64,000 nt of DNA from Hymenobacter sp. APR13 (GTDB taxonomy: Bacteria > Bacteroidota > Bacteroidia > Cytophagales > Hymenobacteraceae): positions 62,001 to 126,000 of the forward strand of contig NZ_CP006587.1 in NCBI RefSeq assembly GCF_000737515.1. Reading direction: 5' to 3'. Under the pieces are notes generated by a model. The model was not told where the DNA came from. It saw nothing but the letters and a program-made list of their open reading frames with translations, and did no database searches. The first letter of the stretch is position 1. Every line of letters starts with the position of its first letter. Positions 15,785 through 24,418 of the stretch are shown one piece after another. Both the position numbers and the translations under genes were made by a program.

Positions 15785-16672
15785 ATGTTCAAGAAACAAC
15801 TCACCCTCCACGCTCTGTCGGCCTTGCTGCTGATGGGCGGCGCCGCCTTCACTCAGACCAGCTGTAGCCAAAACCAGCAGAAGGAAATTTCTGCCGAAAG
15901 CGACCAGGCTTACAACGACTTTGCCACGTTCGTTTCGGATGCCGAAGCCAAGGCCGATGCCGTAGCCACCCAGGCTGAAGCCGACTACGACCGTGAAACC
16001 GCGCAAATGAAGGCCGATTTCGATGCTAAAGTAGCTGCTGTCGATAAGTACGCTGATGGCTACGACGACGCTCGTCGTCAGGAAATTGAGGCCCTGCGCA
16101 CCCGCTACACTGCCGCTTACGACAAGCGCGAAATGGCCTGGAAAAACCGTGCCGATGCTGGTATGGCCACCACCGGTGCCACTACTGATATGAGCACCAT
16201 GAAGCCGGGCAAATACTACACGCCCATGAGCCCTGCCGCCCAGATTACGGCTGCCAACGCCCGCGCTACCTACGAGAAGTTTGTAGCCAACGTGAAGCAG
16301 AATGAAGACAAGTACGACATCGAAGACTGGCGCTATATCAACTCAGAGTGGCGCGCGTTGGATGAAGCCTATGACAAAGTGAAAGGCGACATCCCCGCTA
16401 AAGACCTGGCCGAAATCCAGAAGGAAAAGTTGAAATACGCTGCCTTCAAATCATTTGACAAATCGGAAGCCCGCGCGGCACAAGGCGCGGCAGCCGTTAG
16501 TGGCGAAGCCAAGGAAGTGAAAGCCGAAACCGCCGATGAGCGCAGCAAAGTAGGCCAAGCCGCCAGCAACACTGCTTCCGACGTGAAAGACGCTGGCAAG
16601 AAGGTAGGTGGGGCCGTGAAAGGCGCATTCAAGGAAGTGAAATCGGAAGTCAAGAATACCGATAACGACTAA
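15785..16672 (+). CDS. hypothetical lipoprotein with LEA-like C-terminus (DUF6565-type)
   Basis: A 295-aa protein. Its N-terminus is a signal sequence ending at TQTSC (Cys27), a weak lipobox. Residues 30-210 are highly charged, helical and rich in Ala, Glu and Lys (EAKADAVATQAEADYDRE). Residues 230-290 repeat amphipathic 11-residue-like units around SNTASDVKDAGKKVGGAVKG, like group 3 LEA proteins and CsbD/YtxH-type stress proteins. It is a single-gene unit closed by a strong terminator. A role in envelope or desiccation stress is inference; no catalytic motif is seen. Confidence 0.75.
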   Translation: MFKKQLTLHALSALLLMGGAAFTQTSCSQNQQKEISAESDQAYNDFATFVSDAEAKADAVATQAEADYDRETAQMKADFDAKVAAVDKYADGYDDARRQEIEALRTRYTAAYDKREMAWKNRADAGMATTGATTDMSTMKPGKYYTPMSPAAQITAANARATYEKFVANVKQNEDKYDIEDWRYINSEWRALDEAYDKVKGDIPAKDLAEIQKEKLKYAAFKSFDKSEARAAQGAAAVSGEAKEVKAETADERSKVGQAASNTASDVKDAGKKVGGAVKGAFKEVKSEVKNTDND

Positions 16673-16686
16673 GCACCCACCCGGGC

Positions 16687-16723
16687 AAAAGGCCTCTTCC
16701 CACATGGGGAGAGGCCTTTTTTT
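16687..16723 (+). terminator. intrinsic terminator
   Basis: AAAAGGCCTCTTCCC, loop, GGGGAGAGGCC and seven T. It ends the lipoprotein gene 14 bp after its stop. Confidence 0.92.
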
Positions 16724-16774
16724 ATGCTCTCTAGTCTAGTTTTACTCATCTGGTGGCAGTTGTGCAACAAACTG

Positions 16775-17686
16775 CTACTTCAGCTCCGTGAGCAGCCAGT
16801 ACAGCTTCAGGGCGTCGAGCTGGCGCAGGCTGGGCTGGCTGGAAAGAAGGTTGCGGCGCACCTGCTGCTGCCGAAGCGCAAAGGCCACGCGCACAGCCTC
16901 GCCCAAACCCCAGCGGCGCAGCTGCAGGGCCGCTTTCAGCAGCTTGGTGTCGGCGCCCAGGCCTTCGGCGTGGTAGAGGCGGGCCAGGTTGCGCACGGCA
17001 TCGTGGGTTTTGCCCAGAAACACGGCGGCGGGCTCCAGGCCGTCGTGCAGCACGGGGTTGTCGAGGTGGTGCACGGCGGTACCGGCCTGCCGCAGCAGCC
17101 ACCCGAATTTGGTGTCTTCGTGGCCGTAGCGGGTCAGGGTTTCATCGAGGCCGAAGCGGTGGAACACGGCGGTCTGCACCAGCATGTTGTTGAGGGTGAG
17201 CTGGCCGTGTGGGGCTCGCTGGCGCAGGGCTGCTGGCCGGGCTTCGCGGCGGCGCCCGTAGAGCCAGCGCAGGTATAAGGCCGACTCGGCCGGCGGCTGT
17301 GCTTCGTAGGTGGTGCCCCCTACCAACACCGGCGCCAGCAGCAGGGCTGCGGCATAGCGGGCCAGAAACTGGTCGTCGGGCAGCAGGCTGTCGTTGTCGA
17401 GCAGAAGCAGCCACTCGTGGCGGGCGGCGGCGGCCAGCTGGTTGCGAATGGCGGCGCGCCCCACATTGTGCGGCAGCTCCTGATAGCAGACGCCCGGCAA
17501 ATCGGCCAGCGCCTGGTTGAGGCAGCGGTACCGGGGCTCGGAGGCGTCGTCGAGGCAGTGGATTTCCACCGGCCCGCCCCAGTCGGCGGCCTGGGCCAGC
17601 AGGGCGCGTACTAGCGGCGTCACGTCGCGGTTGTACACCGGAATCAGCACCGAAAGTCCCGGAAAGCTCACCTCAGATTTGCGCAT
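16775..17686 (-). CDS. glycosyltransferase family 2
   Basis: A 303-aa GT-A glycosyltransferase. LSVLIPVYNRD starts the fold, HCLDDASE provides the first nucleotide-binding Asp, and LLLLDNDSLLPD is the DxD-type metal motif. The ATG at 17686 (RKSEVSFPG) is preferred to a GTG at 17725 because it places the IPVYNRD strand at the normal distance from the start. It lies 67 bp downstream of ftsE on the same strand and probably shares its promoter. The acceptor is unknown; several other glycan genes occur in the window. Confidence 0.85.
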   Translation of the reverse strand: MRKSEVSFPGLSVLIPVYNRDVTPLVRALLAQAADWGGPVEIHCLDDASEPRYRCLNQALADLPGVCYQELPHNVGRAAIRNQLAAAARHEWLLLLDNDSLLPDDQFLARYAAALLLAPVLVGGTTYEAQPPAESALYLRWLYGRRREARPAALRQRAPHGQLTLNNMLVQTAVFHRFGLDETLTRYGHEDTKFGWLLRQAGTAVHHLDNPVLHDGLEPAAVFLGKTHDAVRNLARLYHAEGLGADTKLLKAALQLRRWGLGEAVRVAFALRQQQVRRNLLSSQPSLRQLDALKLYWLLTELK

Positions 17687-17753
17687 GTAGAAACCGTCCG
17701 TCCGTTCAATACTGCCTGGCAGCACTGGCCCCGCAACGGAGCCTGATAGCAGC

Positions 17754-18467
17754 CTAGTTTAAGGAATTGAGCTGAAACGGCGTAGTGGCGGAGTCTACCA
17801 GCTGCCCTTTTTCACATTTGAGTACGCGCTTGGGGTACTGCTGGATGATCTGGTAGTTGTGGGTGGCCATGAGCACGGCCGTGCCGGAGTTGTTGATTTC
17901 CACGAACAGGTGCATGATGCTGTCGGCTACGTCGGGGTCGAGGTTGCCGGTGGGCTCGTCGGCGAGCAGTAGCAACGGCTCGTTGAGCAGGGCCCGGGCA
18001 ATGACCACGCGCTGCTGCTCGCCGCCGGACAGCTGGTGCGGCATCTTGGCGGCCGAGTTGGCCAACCCCACCTGCATGAGCACCTCCGAAATCCGCTGCT
18101 GCTTGCGGGCCTTGCCTTTCCAGCCGGTGGCGTTCAGCACAAACAGCAGGTTTTCAGCCACCGTGCGGTCGAAGAGCAGCTGGAAATCCTGGAAGATGAT
18201 GCCCAGCTTGCGCCGCAGAAACGGCACCTTGCTGCCGCTGCTCAGCTTGGGCAGCGCAAACCCTACCACCGTGCCCGTGCCGCCGCCCAGGGCCAGGTCG
18301 GCGTACAGAGTCTTCAACAAGGAGCTTTTGCCGGAGCCCGTGCGGCCCACCAGATACGCAAATTCGCCTTTGTCGAGCGTGAACGTCACCTTTTGCAGCA
18401 CGGTGTTCACGTCCTGCATGATGTAGGCGTCGTGGAGCTCGATAACGGGGTTGGTGGCAGTAGGCAT
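17754..18467 (-). CDS. ftsE: cell division ATP-binding protein FtsE
   Basis: A 237-aa ABC ATPase: Walker A GRTGSGKS (residues 41-48), Q-loop FQDFQLL, signature LSGGEQQ (147-153), Walker B LLLLADEPTGNLD (Asp171, Glu172) and H-loop ATHNY. The FQDFQLLFDRTVAENL arrangement is typical of FtsE, which with FtsX governs cell-wall hydrolases at the division septum. No ftsX lies next to it. A promoter-like TATCTTCG ends only 4 nt before the ATG, so the transcript may be nearly leaderless. Confidence 0.85.
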   Translation of the reverse strand: MPTATNPVIELHDAYIMQDVNTVLQKVTFTLDKGEFAYLVGRTGSGKSSLLKTLYADLALGGGTGTVVGFALPKLSSGSKVPFLRRKLGIIFQDFQLLFDRTVAENLLFVLNATGWKGKARKQQRISEVLMQVGLANSAAKMPHQLSGGEQQRVVIARALLNEPLLLLADEPTGNLDPDVADSIMHLFVEINNSGTAVLMATHNYQIIQQYPKRVLKCEKGQLVDSATTPFQLNSLN

Positions 18468-18471
18468 GGGG

Positions 18472-18502
18472 CGAAGATACGGGGCGGAGGGACTTCCAGA
18501 AA
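18472..18502 (-). promoter_or_regulatory. candidate ftsE promoter
   Basis: Minus strand TTTC (18499-18502), 19-nt spacer, TATCTTCG (18472-18479), each one base from the TTTG / TAnnTTTG consensus. The start site would fall at the ATG of ftsE (18467). Confidence 0.5.
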
Positions 18503-18600
18503 AAACAGAATTCCGGATGAAGCGCGCTGCCGGCCGCCGGCAAACCCGGTCAGCTCCACAGCTTCACTTCATCCGGAACGCTACAACGTGGCGCGACAGC

Positions 18601-18804
18601 TCAGACTTCCAGCTTCTGCAGCTTGCCGAACTCCAAGCCCTCGATAACGGCCGCCAGCGGCGCCTCCTTGCCTTCCAGACCATAGCGGTGCAGGTCCTTC
18701 AGGGGCCGGTCGGCGCGGAAGTAGGCGATAAGCACAAACTCCTCGTCGCGCAGCTGGATATAGTCCGGAATCTTGGCCTTGCCTTTTACTTTGATGATGT
18801 ACAT
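18601..18804 (-). CDS. small conserved-looking hypothetical protein
   Basis: A 67-aa soluble protein with an ATG start, beginning MYIIKVKGKAKIPDYIQLRD and ending EFGKLQKLEV. The balanced charge, absence of low complexity and the compact alternating strand/helix pattern (FVLIAYFRAD, APLAAVIEGLEFG) argue for a real gene. It follows the aldolase gene on the same strand, separated by an 80-bp inverted repeat. No family was recognised and no function is proposed. Confidence 0.65.
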   Translation of the reverse strand: MYIIKVKGKAKIPDYIQLRDEEFVLIAYFRADRPLKDLHRYGLEGKEAPLAAVIEGLEFGKLQKLEV

Positions 18805-18808
18805 AGTG

Positions 18809-18898
18809 GAATGGCTTACTTGTCAAATGGTTAACTGGCTGGCCGCGCAGATACCTGAACAGCCAACCAGTTAACAATTAAGCCATTTAGCCATTCAC
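18809..18898. repeat. AATGGCT/GGTTAA-family inverted repeat
   Basis: GAATGGCTTA and GGTTAACTGGCTGGC at the left pair with CAGCCAACCAGTTAAC and TTAGCCATTC at the right. The stop codon of the upstream aldolase gene (18887) is inside it. A related element is at 52557. Confidence 0.75.
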
Positions 18899-19543
18899 CT
18901 TGGCGTGGTCGGCCAGGAAGGTGGCCAGGCCTTTGTCGGTGAGCGGGTGGTTGAGCAGGCCCGTGATGACGTTGAGCGGGCAGGTTACCACGTCGGCGCC
19001 CAGCTCGGCGCACTGCAGCAGGTGCGGCACGTGGCGCACGGAGGCGGCCAGCACCTGCGTGGGGTAGCCGTAGTTCGAGAAGATGTCCACGATCTGCTGC
19101 ACCAGCTGCAGGCCATCGTGCCCGATGTCATCGAGGCGGCCCACAAACGGCGACACGTAGGTGGCACCGGCTTTGGCGGCCAGCAGGGCCTGCCCGGCCG
19201 AGAAAATCAGCGTACAATTGGTTTTGATGCCTTTCTCCGAGAAATACTTAATGGCTTTTACGCCGTCCCGGATCATGGGTACTTTCACCACGATGTTGGG
19301 GTGCAGGTCGGCCAGGGCCTCGCCTTCCCGGATGATGCCCTCGAAATCGGTGGCAATTACCTCGGCCGACACGTCGCCATCCACCAGCTCGCAGATCTGC
19401 TTGTAGTGGCTCAGCACCGCGTCGGTGCCGCGGATGCCCTCTTTGGCCATCAGCGAGGGGTTGGTGGTCACGCCGTCGAGGACGCCAAGTTCTACGGCCT
19501 CCTGAATTTCTTTCAGGTTGGCGGTGTCAATGAAAAATTTCAT
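18887..19543 (-). CDS. fsa: fructose-6-phosphate aldolase / transaldolase-like (TalC/FSA type)
   Basis: A 218-aa class I aldolase of the small transaldolase (FSA/TalC) type. [16 protein letters not shown] and [13 protein letters not shown] are family hallmarks, the Schiff-base lysine is Lys87 in VVKVPM, and [31 protein letters not shown] follows in two blocks. The family either transfers dihydroxyacetone units in the pentose phosphate pathway or cleaves fructose 6-phosphate; the two cannot be separated by eye here. Its last residues (VNG) and stop are encoded by an intergenic repeat. Confidence 0.9.
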   Translation of the reverse strand: MKFFIDTANLKEIQEAVELGVLDGVTTNPSLMAKEGIRGTDAVLSHYKQICELVDGDVSAEVIATDFEGIIREGEALADLHPNIVVKVPMIRDGVKAIKYFSEKGIKTNCTLIFSAGQALLAAKAGATYVSPFVGRLDDIGHDGLQLVQQIVDIFSNYGYPTQVLAASVRHVPHLLQCAELGADVVTCPLNVITGLLNHPLTDKGLATFLADHAKVNG

Positions 19544-19579
19544 GCGGGTAGGTTGGGGACAACAATGGCTGCAAAGCTA

Positions 19580-19751
19580 ATCACGGATTAAGCGGATTTC
19601 TCGGATTGCACGGATTTTGTACCCAACAGGCCGGCGGCCGGCCGCGGCCCATGGGCCGGAAACACAAAGAGCGGCTTCTGGGAGCCGCTCTTTGCTTACT
19701 GGCGAATTGGTCACGCAACCGTGAAATCCGGCTGGGCCGGCGCAATCCGTG
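19580..19751. repeat. ATCACGGATT inverted repeat and GC hairpin between fsa and SRP RNA
   Basis: ATCACGGATTAAGCGGATTT at 19580 is matched by the reverse arms GAAATCCGG and GCAATCCGTG near 19722-19751. Nested inside is CAAAGAGCGGCT (19665-19676) / AGCCGCTCTTTG (19683-19694), a 12-bp hairpin. Confidence 0.6.
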
Positions 19752-19848
19752 AAAAAAAGCGAGCCAAAATCGCACCGCTCAACCGTCTACCCTTGCTACC
19801 TTCCGGTCCTGGGGGAGTTCAACAGGAGCTGGTCGTTCTGACTCGCCG
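19752..19848 (-). ncRNA. ffs: signal recognition particle RNA (small bacterial type, 4.5S)
   Basis: On the minus strand the RNA contains CAGGACCGGAAGGTAGCAAGGG, the conserved apical domain recognised by Ffh: the GGAAGG symmetric loop partner and AGCA asymmetric loop. The ends pair (GGCGAGTCA near 19847 with TGGCTCGC near 19766) and a run of seven T (19752-19758) follows as terminator. Length is about 97 nt, normal for the Alu-less bacterial SRP RNA. A TACCTTTG -7 box lies 4 nt upstream of the proposed 5' end. Confidence 0.93.
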
Positions 19849-19851
19849 GGT

Positions 19852-19884
19852 CAAAGGTACGCACAGATTTGGCTATTGCGCCAA
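19852..19884 (-). promoter_or_regulatory. promoter of the SRP RNA gene
   Basis: Minus strand TTG (19882-19884), 22-nt spacer and TACCTTTG (19852-19859) directly before the SRP RNA. The box is a perfect TAnnTTTG match. Confidence 0.7.
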
Positions 19885-20096
19885 CTGTGGCAACTATTTT
19901 CCTGGAATTTCTGCATCCAAAGCCCTTTCAGGTTCGGTACCCACGCAGTAAGTGGTTCGTATCCAAAGCCCTGCTGCCTGTGCTGTCCGGCAAAAAAAAT
20001 CCAGCCAGCGCAACGCACGGCCTGTTACTGCGGCGCAAGGCACCTGCCGCCCTTCGGGGGAATGGCAAAAGAAGACCGATGCCAGGCCTGATGGCG

Positions 20097-20498
20097 CTAG
20101 TTTTTGCGCCACGCCTTGTCGGCCGACTTCAGCTGTTTCTTAAGCTGCTTCTTGTAGCGGGCCACCGGGCGCAGCTCCACTACCAGCGGCTGGCCGGCCG
20201 GCGGCATCACCACGGTGGTGTCGTAGTAGCCGGCGAAGCTGACGTGCAGCTCGGGCGTGGGCTGCGGGCTGGGCAGCAGAAAGCGACCGGCCGAGTTGGT
20301 GATGACCGAGGAGTTGCGGTTGGCCACTATCATGACGGTGGCCCCGGCCAGCGGCTCGCCGCTGCGGCTGGCCACGGTGCCCACCAGCTGGTGCGGGGCC
20401 GTCTGCTGCGGCACGGCTTGCACTGGTGCCGCGCCCGGTGCCAGTCCGGCGCCTACTCCTCCACCCAACACCCCCAGAAGTAAAACTTTGAAAAACAT
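20097..20498 (-). CDS. carboxypeptidase regulatory-like domain protein, secreted
   Basis: A 133-aa protein with an N-terminal signal sequence, then one CarboxypepD_reg-like beta-sandwich (LVGTVASRSGEPLAGATVMI and SAGRFLLPSP, the usual G-x-V-x(n)-G-E-P-L-x-G-A-x-V pattern), and a basic C-terminal tail (KKQLKKQLKSADKAW). Such domains usually begin TonB-dependent receptors; a stand-alone copy is a small envelope protein of unknown role. It is divergent from guaA. The 240 bp downstream (19860-20096) holds no gene that can be supported. Confidence 0.75.
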   Translation of the reverse strand: MFFKVLLLGVLGGGVGAGLAPGAAPVQAVPQQTAPHQLVGTVASRSGEPLAGATVMIVANRNSSVITNSAGRFLLPSPQPTPELHVSFAGYYDTTVVMPPAGQPLVVELRPVARYKKQLKKQLKSADKAWRKN

Positions 20499-20739
20499 GG
20501 CAGATACAAAAGATTAATCCTAAAAGCACAGCCCAAAAACGGCGTCTGTGCTCTACTACGGCATGGTATAGCCCACGGTTGGTGAAAAATACCTTCGTTG
20601 GCGCAAACCTACTACCCAAACCCGTTTCAGGCCGCCACAGATACAGGGAATGGCTGCCTGCGCACGGCCAACACGCACTGGCAGCCGGCCGACGGGCCTT
20701 GGTGCCTATGGCCTGCAAATGGATTTAATGTGCCGGAAG

Positions 20740-20772
20740 TTTCCTATTCCGCAAAATCCGTGAGTAGCTTTG
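20740..20772 (+). promoter_or_regulatory. candidate guaA promoter
   Basis: TAGCTTTG (20765-20772) is a perfect -7 box; GTTT at 20739-20742 is a weak -33 at 22-nt spacing. The ATG of guaA begins 5 bp after the box. Confidence 0.5.
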
Positions 20773-20776
20773 CAGT

Positions 20777-22309
20777 ATGCCTCAACAAATCCTGATTCTC
20801 GATTTTGGGTCGCAGTACACCCAGCTCATTGCCCGGCGCATCCGGGAGCTGAATGTCTACTGCGAAATTCATCCGTATACCCACGCCCCGGCCCTCACTG
20901 AGGATATCCGGGGCGTTGTGCTTTCGGGCTCCCCGTGTTCCGTGCGCGACGCCGACTCGCCTGACCCCGACCTGAGCGCCTACCTGGGCCAGGTGCCGGT
21001 GCTGGGCGTATGCTACGGCGCGCAGCTGCTGGCCCACCAGCAGGGCGGCGAAGTGCTGCCGGCCACCATCCGTGAGTACGGCCGCGCCCGCCTCAGCCAC
21101 GTGCACCACGAATCGCCTTTGCTGCACGGTGTGCCCACCGAGTCGCAGGTGTGGATGTCGCACGGCGACACGATTAAGACGCTGCCGGACGGCTTTGATA
21201 TTGTGGCCAGCACGCCGGAAGTGGCCGTGGCGGCTTTCAAAATCCAGGGGCAGGAAACCTACGGTATCCAGTTCCACCCCGAAGTCACGCACTCGACGGA
21301 CGGCAAAACGCTGCTCCAGAACTTCGTGGTGAACATCTGCGGCCTCGACCAGAGCTGGACCCCGGAGCACTTCGTGGACAGCATGGTGGAAACTCTGCAG
21401 CGCACCATCGGGGAGGAAGACCAGGTGATTCTGGGCCTTTCGGGCGGGGTCGATTCGTCGGTGGCGGCTTTGCTGCTGCACAAGGCCATCGGCACGCGCC
21501 TGCACGGCATCTTCGTGAACAACGGGCTGCTGCGCAAAGACGAGTACGAGCAGGTGCTCCACTCCTACCAGGGCCTGGGGCTGAACGTGCGCGGCGTGGA
21601 TGCCTCGCAGGAATTCTACGACTCGCTGGCGGGCCTGACGGACCCGGAGCAGAAGCGCAAGGCCATCGGCCGCACCTTTATTGAGGTGTTCGACCGCGAA
21701 GCCCAGAAGGTGGAGGGCGCCCGCTGGCTGGCCCAGGGCACCATCTACCCCGACGTGATTGAGTCGGTATCGGTGAAAGGCCCGGCCGTGACCATCAAGA
21801 GCCACCACAACGTGGGCGGCTTACCCGAGAAGATGAACCTGCGGATTGTGGAGCCGTTGCGCGCTTTGTTCAAGGACGAGGTGCGCGAAGTAGGCCACAC
21901 CCTGGAGCTGCCCGAGCACATCCTGCACCGCCACCCCTTCCCCGGCCCCGGCCTGGGCATCCGCATCCTCGGCGACATTACGCCCGAGAAAGTGGACCTA
22001 TTGCAGCGCGCCGACGCCATCTTCATCAACGGACTGAAAGAGCACGGCCTCTACGAGAAAGTGTGGCAGGCCGGCGTGATGCTGCTGCCGGTACAAAGCG
22101 TGGGCGTGATGGGCGACGAGCGCACCTACGAGCGGGTGGTAGCCCTGCGCGCCGTAACCAGCGTGGACGGCATGACGGCCGACTGGGCTCACCTGCCCTA
22201 CGAGTTCCTGGCCGAGGTCAGCAACAAAATCATCAACCAGGTGCGCGGCATCAACCGCGTGGTGTACGACATCAGCTCGAAGCCGCCCGCAACGATTGAG
22301 TGGGAATAG
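20777..22309 (+). CDS. guaA: GMP synthase (glutamine-hydrolysing)
   Basis: A 510-aa bifunctional enzyme converting XMP to GMP. The class I glutamine amidotransferase domain has GVCYGAQ (Cys79) and FHPEVTHS (His/Glu of the triad); the ATP-pyrophosphatase domain has LSGGVDSS; the C-terminal dimerisation domain ends with [17 protein letters not shown], the usual terminus. Length is normal. The start codon lies 5 bp after a -7 promoter box, so the mRNA may lack a leader. A strong terminator follows 29 bp after the stop. Confidence 0.97.
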   Translation: MPQQILILDFGSQYTQLIARRIRELNVYCEIHPYTHAPALTEDIRGVVLSGSPCSVRDADSPDPDLSAYLGQVPVLGVCYGAQLLAHQQGGEVLPATIREYGRARLSHVHHESPLLHGVPTESQVWMSHGDTIKTLPDGFDIVASTPEVAVAAFKIQGQETYGIQFHPEVTHSTDGKTLLQNFVVNICGLDQSWTPEHFVDSMVETLQRTIGEEDQVILGLSGGVDSSVAALLLHKAIGTRLHGIFVNNGLLRKDEYEQVLHSYQGLGLNVRGVDASQEFYDSLAGLTDPEQKRKAIGRTFIEVFDREAQKVEGARWLAQGTIYPDVIESVSVKGPAVTIKSHHNVGGLPEKMNLRIVEPLRALFKDEVREVGHTLELPEHILHRHPFPGPGLGIRILGDITPEKVDLLQRADAIFINGLKEHGLYEKVWQAGVMLLPVQSVGVMGDERTYERVVALRAVTSVDGMTADWAHLPYEFLAEVSNKIINQVRGINRVVYDISSKPPATIEWE

Positions 22310-22338
22310 CGAGTAACTGAGTAGTTGAGTAACTGTGT

Positions 22339-22373
22339 AAAAAGGCCGCTGGCATTGTGCCAGCGGCCTTTTT
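22339..22373. terminator. bidirectional intrinsic terminator
   Basis: AAAAAGGCCGCTGGC (22339-22353), loop, GCCAGCGGCCTTTTT (22359-22373): a 15-bp perfect stem with T-tracts in both directions between convergent guaA and the DUF4153 gene. Confidence 0.93.
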
Positions 22374-22393
22374 GTGCGTAACAATAACAGCAG

Positions 22394-24268
22394 TCAGGGG
22401 GCAGCTATTGTCAGAAGGGCGCTACCTTCGAAGCTGTAGCTTAGCTTATTTCCTGTATCGTAGGACAGCCTTTGCAGGTACAGATCCAGCGTGTGGCGCC
22501 TGTTGGAAACGTGCAAGGTGAGGGCCTGATCGGGCACTTCCAAGGACCTATCTGGCTGACGGCCTATTCCGGCCGCCATTGAATCGGCCAGGCGGCCGGG
22601 ATAGGTCGTCAGCTGCAACTGCCAGCTACCGTCGGCGCGTTCCTGTTCCAGCAGTATCCGGGCCCCGGAGTCGGGAAAATACAGGCGAAAGTTCCCCTCC
22701 CGTAACGACAGCGGGATACTGCCGCCTGTTTCCACCACATCTGAATTGATATTGGCTACCCAATATTTCCCATTTCCAAGACTCCTCACGTCGGGGGGCT
22801 TGGCATAGAAGGTCTGTCTAGTCGACTCGATTTCTTCTCGATAGTCGTAACTGTCGGGGCCTTCCAGACCACTCACGCTGAACAGCCGCTTTTTCAGCCA
22901 GTTATTTTTCTGCCACCCATCCTTGTTCAGCAGCGAATCTGCGGGGATAAGTGTAGTTGCGAACAACGGCTGCAACCGCTCTACGGAATTCCGCTTAGCG
23001 AAAAAGTCGAAGATGGAAGCCACCTGTTTCTGCGTGGCTGCCGGCAACTCGGGCACCCTCTTCCCGGCCCCATCCAGCTTGCCATTCTTCAAGAGCCCAT
23101 ACCGCGTGCTGATTTCGCGCAGCTGGTTGAGCTGGCTGCGCTCGGCCACGGCAAAGGCGCCCCAGGGCCCGCCGGCGGCCAGAAACGCCACCACGGCCAG
23201 GGAGGCCGGAATCCGGATGATGCCCTGCCCCTGCCGCCACAGGAAGTAGGCCGCTACCACCGCCAGCCACGCGGCCAGCAGCAGCACGAAGTAGCGCTCC
23301 TCGGTGATGCCGTACTGGCTCACGCGGGTGCCGATGGCCACGAACAGCAGCCCCAGCAGCGGAAACAGCGCCCGGTAAAACCAGCGCGCGAACGTGCGGA
23401 GCCAGGTGTTTTCGGGGGCGTTGCGGATGGGATGAATCAGGAGCAGGGCGAAGATGCCGGCCACCGAAAACGCCAGAATCAGGATGGATACCCAGCCTTC
23501 GGGCAGCTCCCAGCGCACCACGATGCGGGCCAGGTAGGCGTAGAGAATCAGCAGGTAGAGCACCACCAGCGGCAGCAGCACAAACTGCGTGAACAGCTTC
23601 AGGCCCTTCGGATACGGGGCTTCCTGCTCCAGCGCACCCCAGTCGTGGGGCACGCCGGCCAGAAAAAACCAGGTATTGAAGCCCGTGGCCAGCACCGTGA
23701 ACAGGTGCTCGTAGACGTGGCGGTCCAGCTTCAGCTCGAACAGGTTTTCGATGGCCGTCAAAGCCAGCGCGCAGCCCACGTAGAGCACGCCGGAGTAGAG
23801 GCCACCCGTGAGCAGCCGCAGAAACAGGTTTTCGTTGTAGCGCCAGAAGCCGGGCGTATCGGTGCGGTGCCGCAGCTGCGGCAAGTAGGGCACCACCGCC
23901 ACCAGCAGGTGCAGGCCCAGCAGCAACAGCAGCAGCCGCAGTCCCCACACGATGGTCAGCTCGGTGGGGCACAGCACGTACCAGAGCACCAGCAGCCCCA
24001 CCGCCCCGGCGGCGGCCAGGGCTTTCCGCCACACCGGCCAGCGGTACCGCTCCCCGGCCAGCGCCACGTTCAGCGTGAGCGTCAAACCCAGCCCGGCCGC
24101 CGACAGCAGCGGAAACAGCCAATCGGCGTGGTTTTTCTCGGTGTAGCTGAGCCGCTGGTAGTAGATGCCGGCCGCGCCCAGCAGCAGGCTGCACAGCAGC
24201 GTCAGGGGGAAGCGCCGCACGGCGCGGGCCGCTTCGGCCGCCAGCAGCTGCAGGGAAGGAAGTTTCAT
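22394..24268 (-). CDS. DUF4153 domain membrane protein
   Basis: A 624-aa protein with about 12 transmembrane helices in residues 15-400 (for example LLGAAGIYYQRLSYTEKNH, LLLLLGLHLLVAVVPYLP) followed by a soluble 220-residue C-terminal part rich in beta strands. The pattern YNENLFLRLLTGGLYSGVLY and YAYLARI matches DUF4153 family proteins of Bacteroidota; their function is unknown. The ATG at 24268 begins KLPSLQLLAAEAARA; an upstream extension to 24355 lacks family-like sequence. It is convergent with guaA and divergent from the AsmA-like gene. Confidence 0.82.
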   Translation of the reverse strand: MKLPSLQLLAAEAARAVRRFPLTLLCSLLLGAAGIYYQRLSYTEKNHADWLFPLLSAAGLGLTLTLNVALAGERYRWPVWRKALAAAGAVGLLVLWYVLCPTELTIVWGLRLLLLLLGLHLLVAVVPYLPQLRHRTDTPGFWRYNENLFLRLLTGGLYSGVLYVGCALALTAIENLFELKLDRHVYEHLFTVLATGFNTWFFLAGVPHDWGALEQEAPYPKGLKLFTQFVLLPLVVLYLLILYAYLARIVVRWELPEGWVSILILAFSVAGIFALLLIHPIRNAPENTWLRTFARWFYRALFPLLGLLFVAIGTRVSQYGITEERYFVLLLAAWLAVVAAYFLWRQGQGIIRIPASLAVVAFLAAGGPWGAFAVAERSQLNQLREISTRYGLLKNGKLDGAGKRVPELPAATQKQVASIFDFFAKRNSVERLQPLFATTLIPADSLLNKDGWQKNNWLKKRLFSVSGLEGPDSYDYREEIESTRQTFYAKPPDVRSLGNGKYWVANINSDVVETGGSIPLSLREGNFRLYFPDSGARILLEQERADGSWQLQLTTYPGRLADSMAAGIGRQPDRSLEVPDQALTLHVSNRRHTLDLYLQRLSYDTGNKLSYSFEGSALLTIAAP

Positions 24269-24418
24269 GGATACCGATAGAATAGGGGCCGCAAGTAACG
24301 GACTTCCCAGACTTGCCGCGGATTTATGTGGCCGCACGGCCGGCTTGCGTATCACAATGGCAGATTCTACGTATTAGGCCCCAACTCTCTGCCCCAGTTC
24401 CTTGCCCGCGTTGCCCGT

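Noticed and set aside
19665..19694. 12-bp hairpin as terminator of the SRP RNA
   Set aside because: The SRP RNA already has a T7 tract at 19752-19758 after its closing stem; this hairpin is 60 bp further and lacks a T run.
19860..20096. Small genes between SRP RNA and the carboxypeptidase-like gene
   Set aside because: Frames of 60-70 codons exist on both strands but are Arg/Cys/Pro-rich, overlap each other and show no signal or domain.
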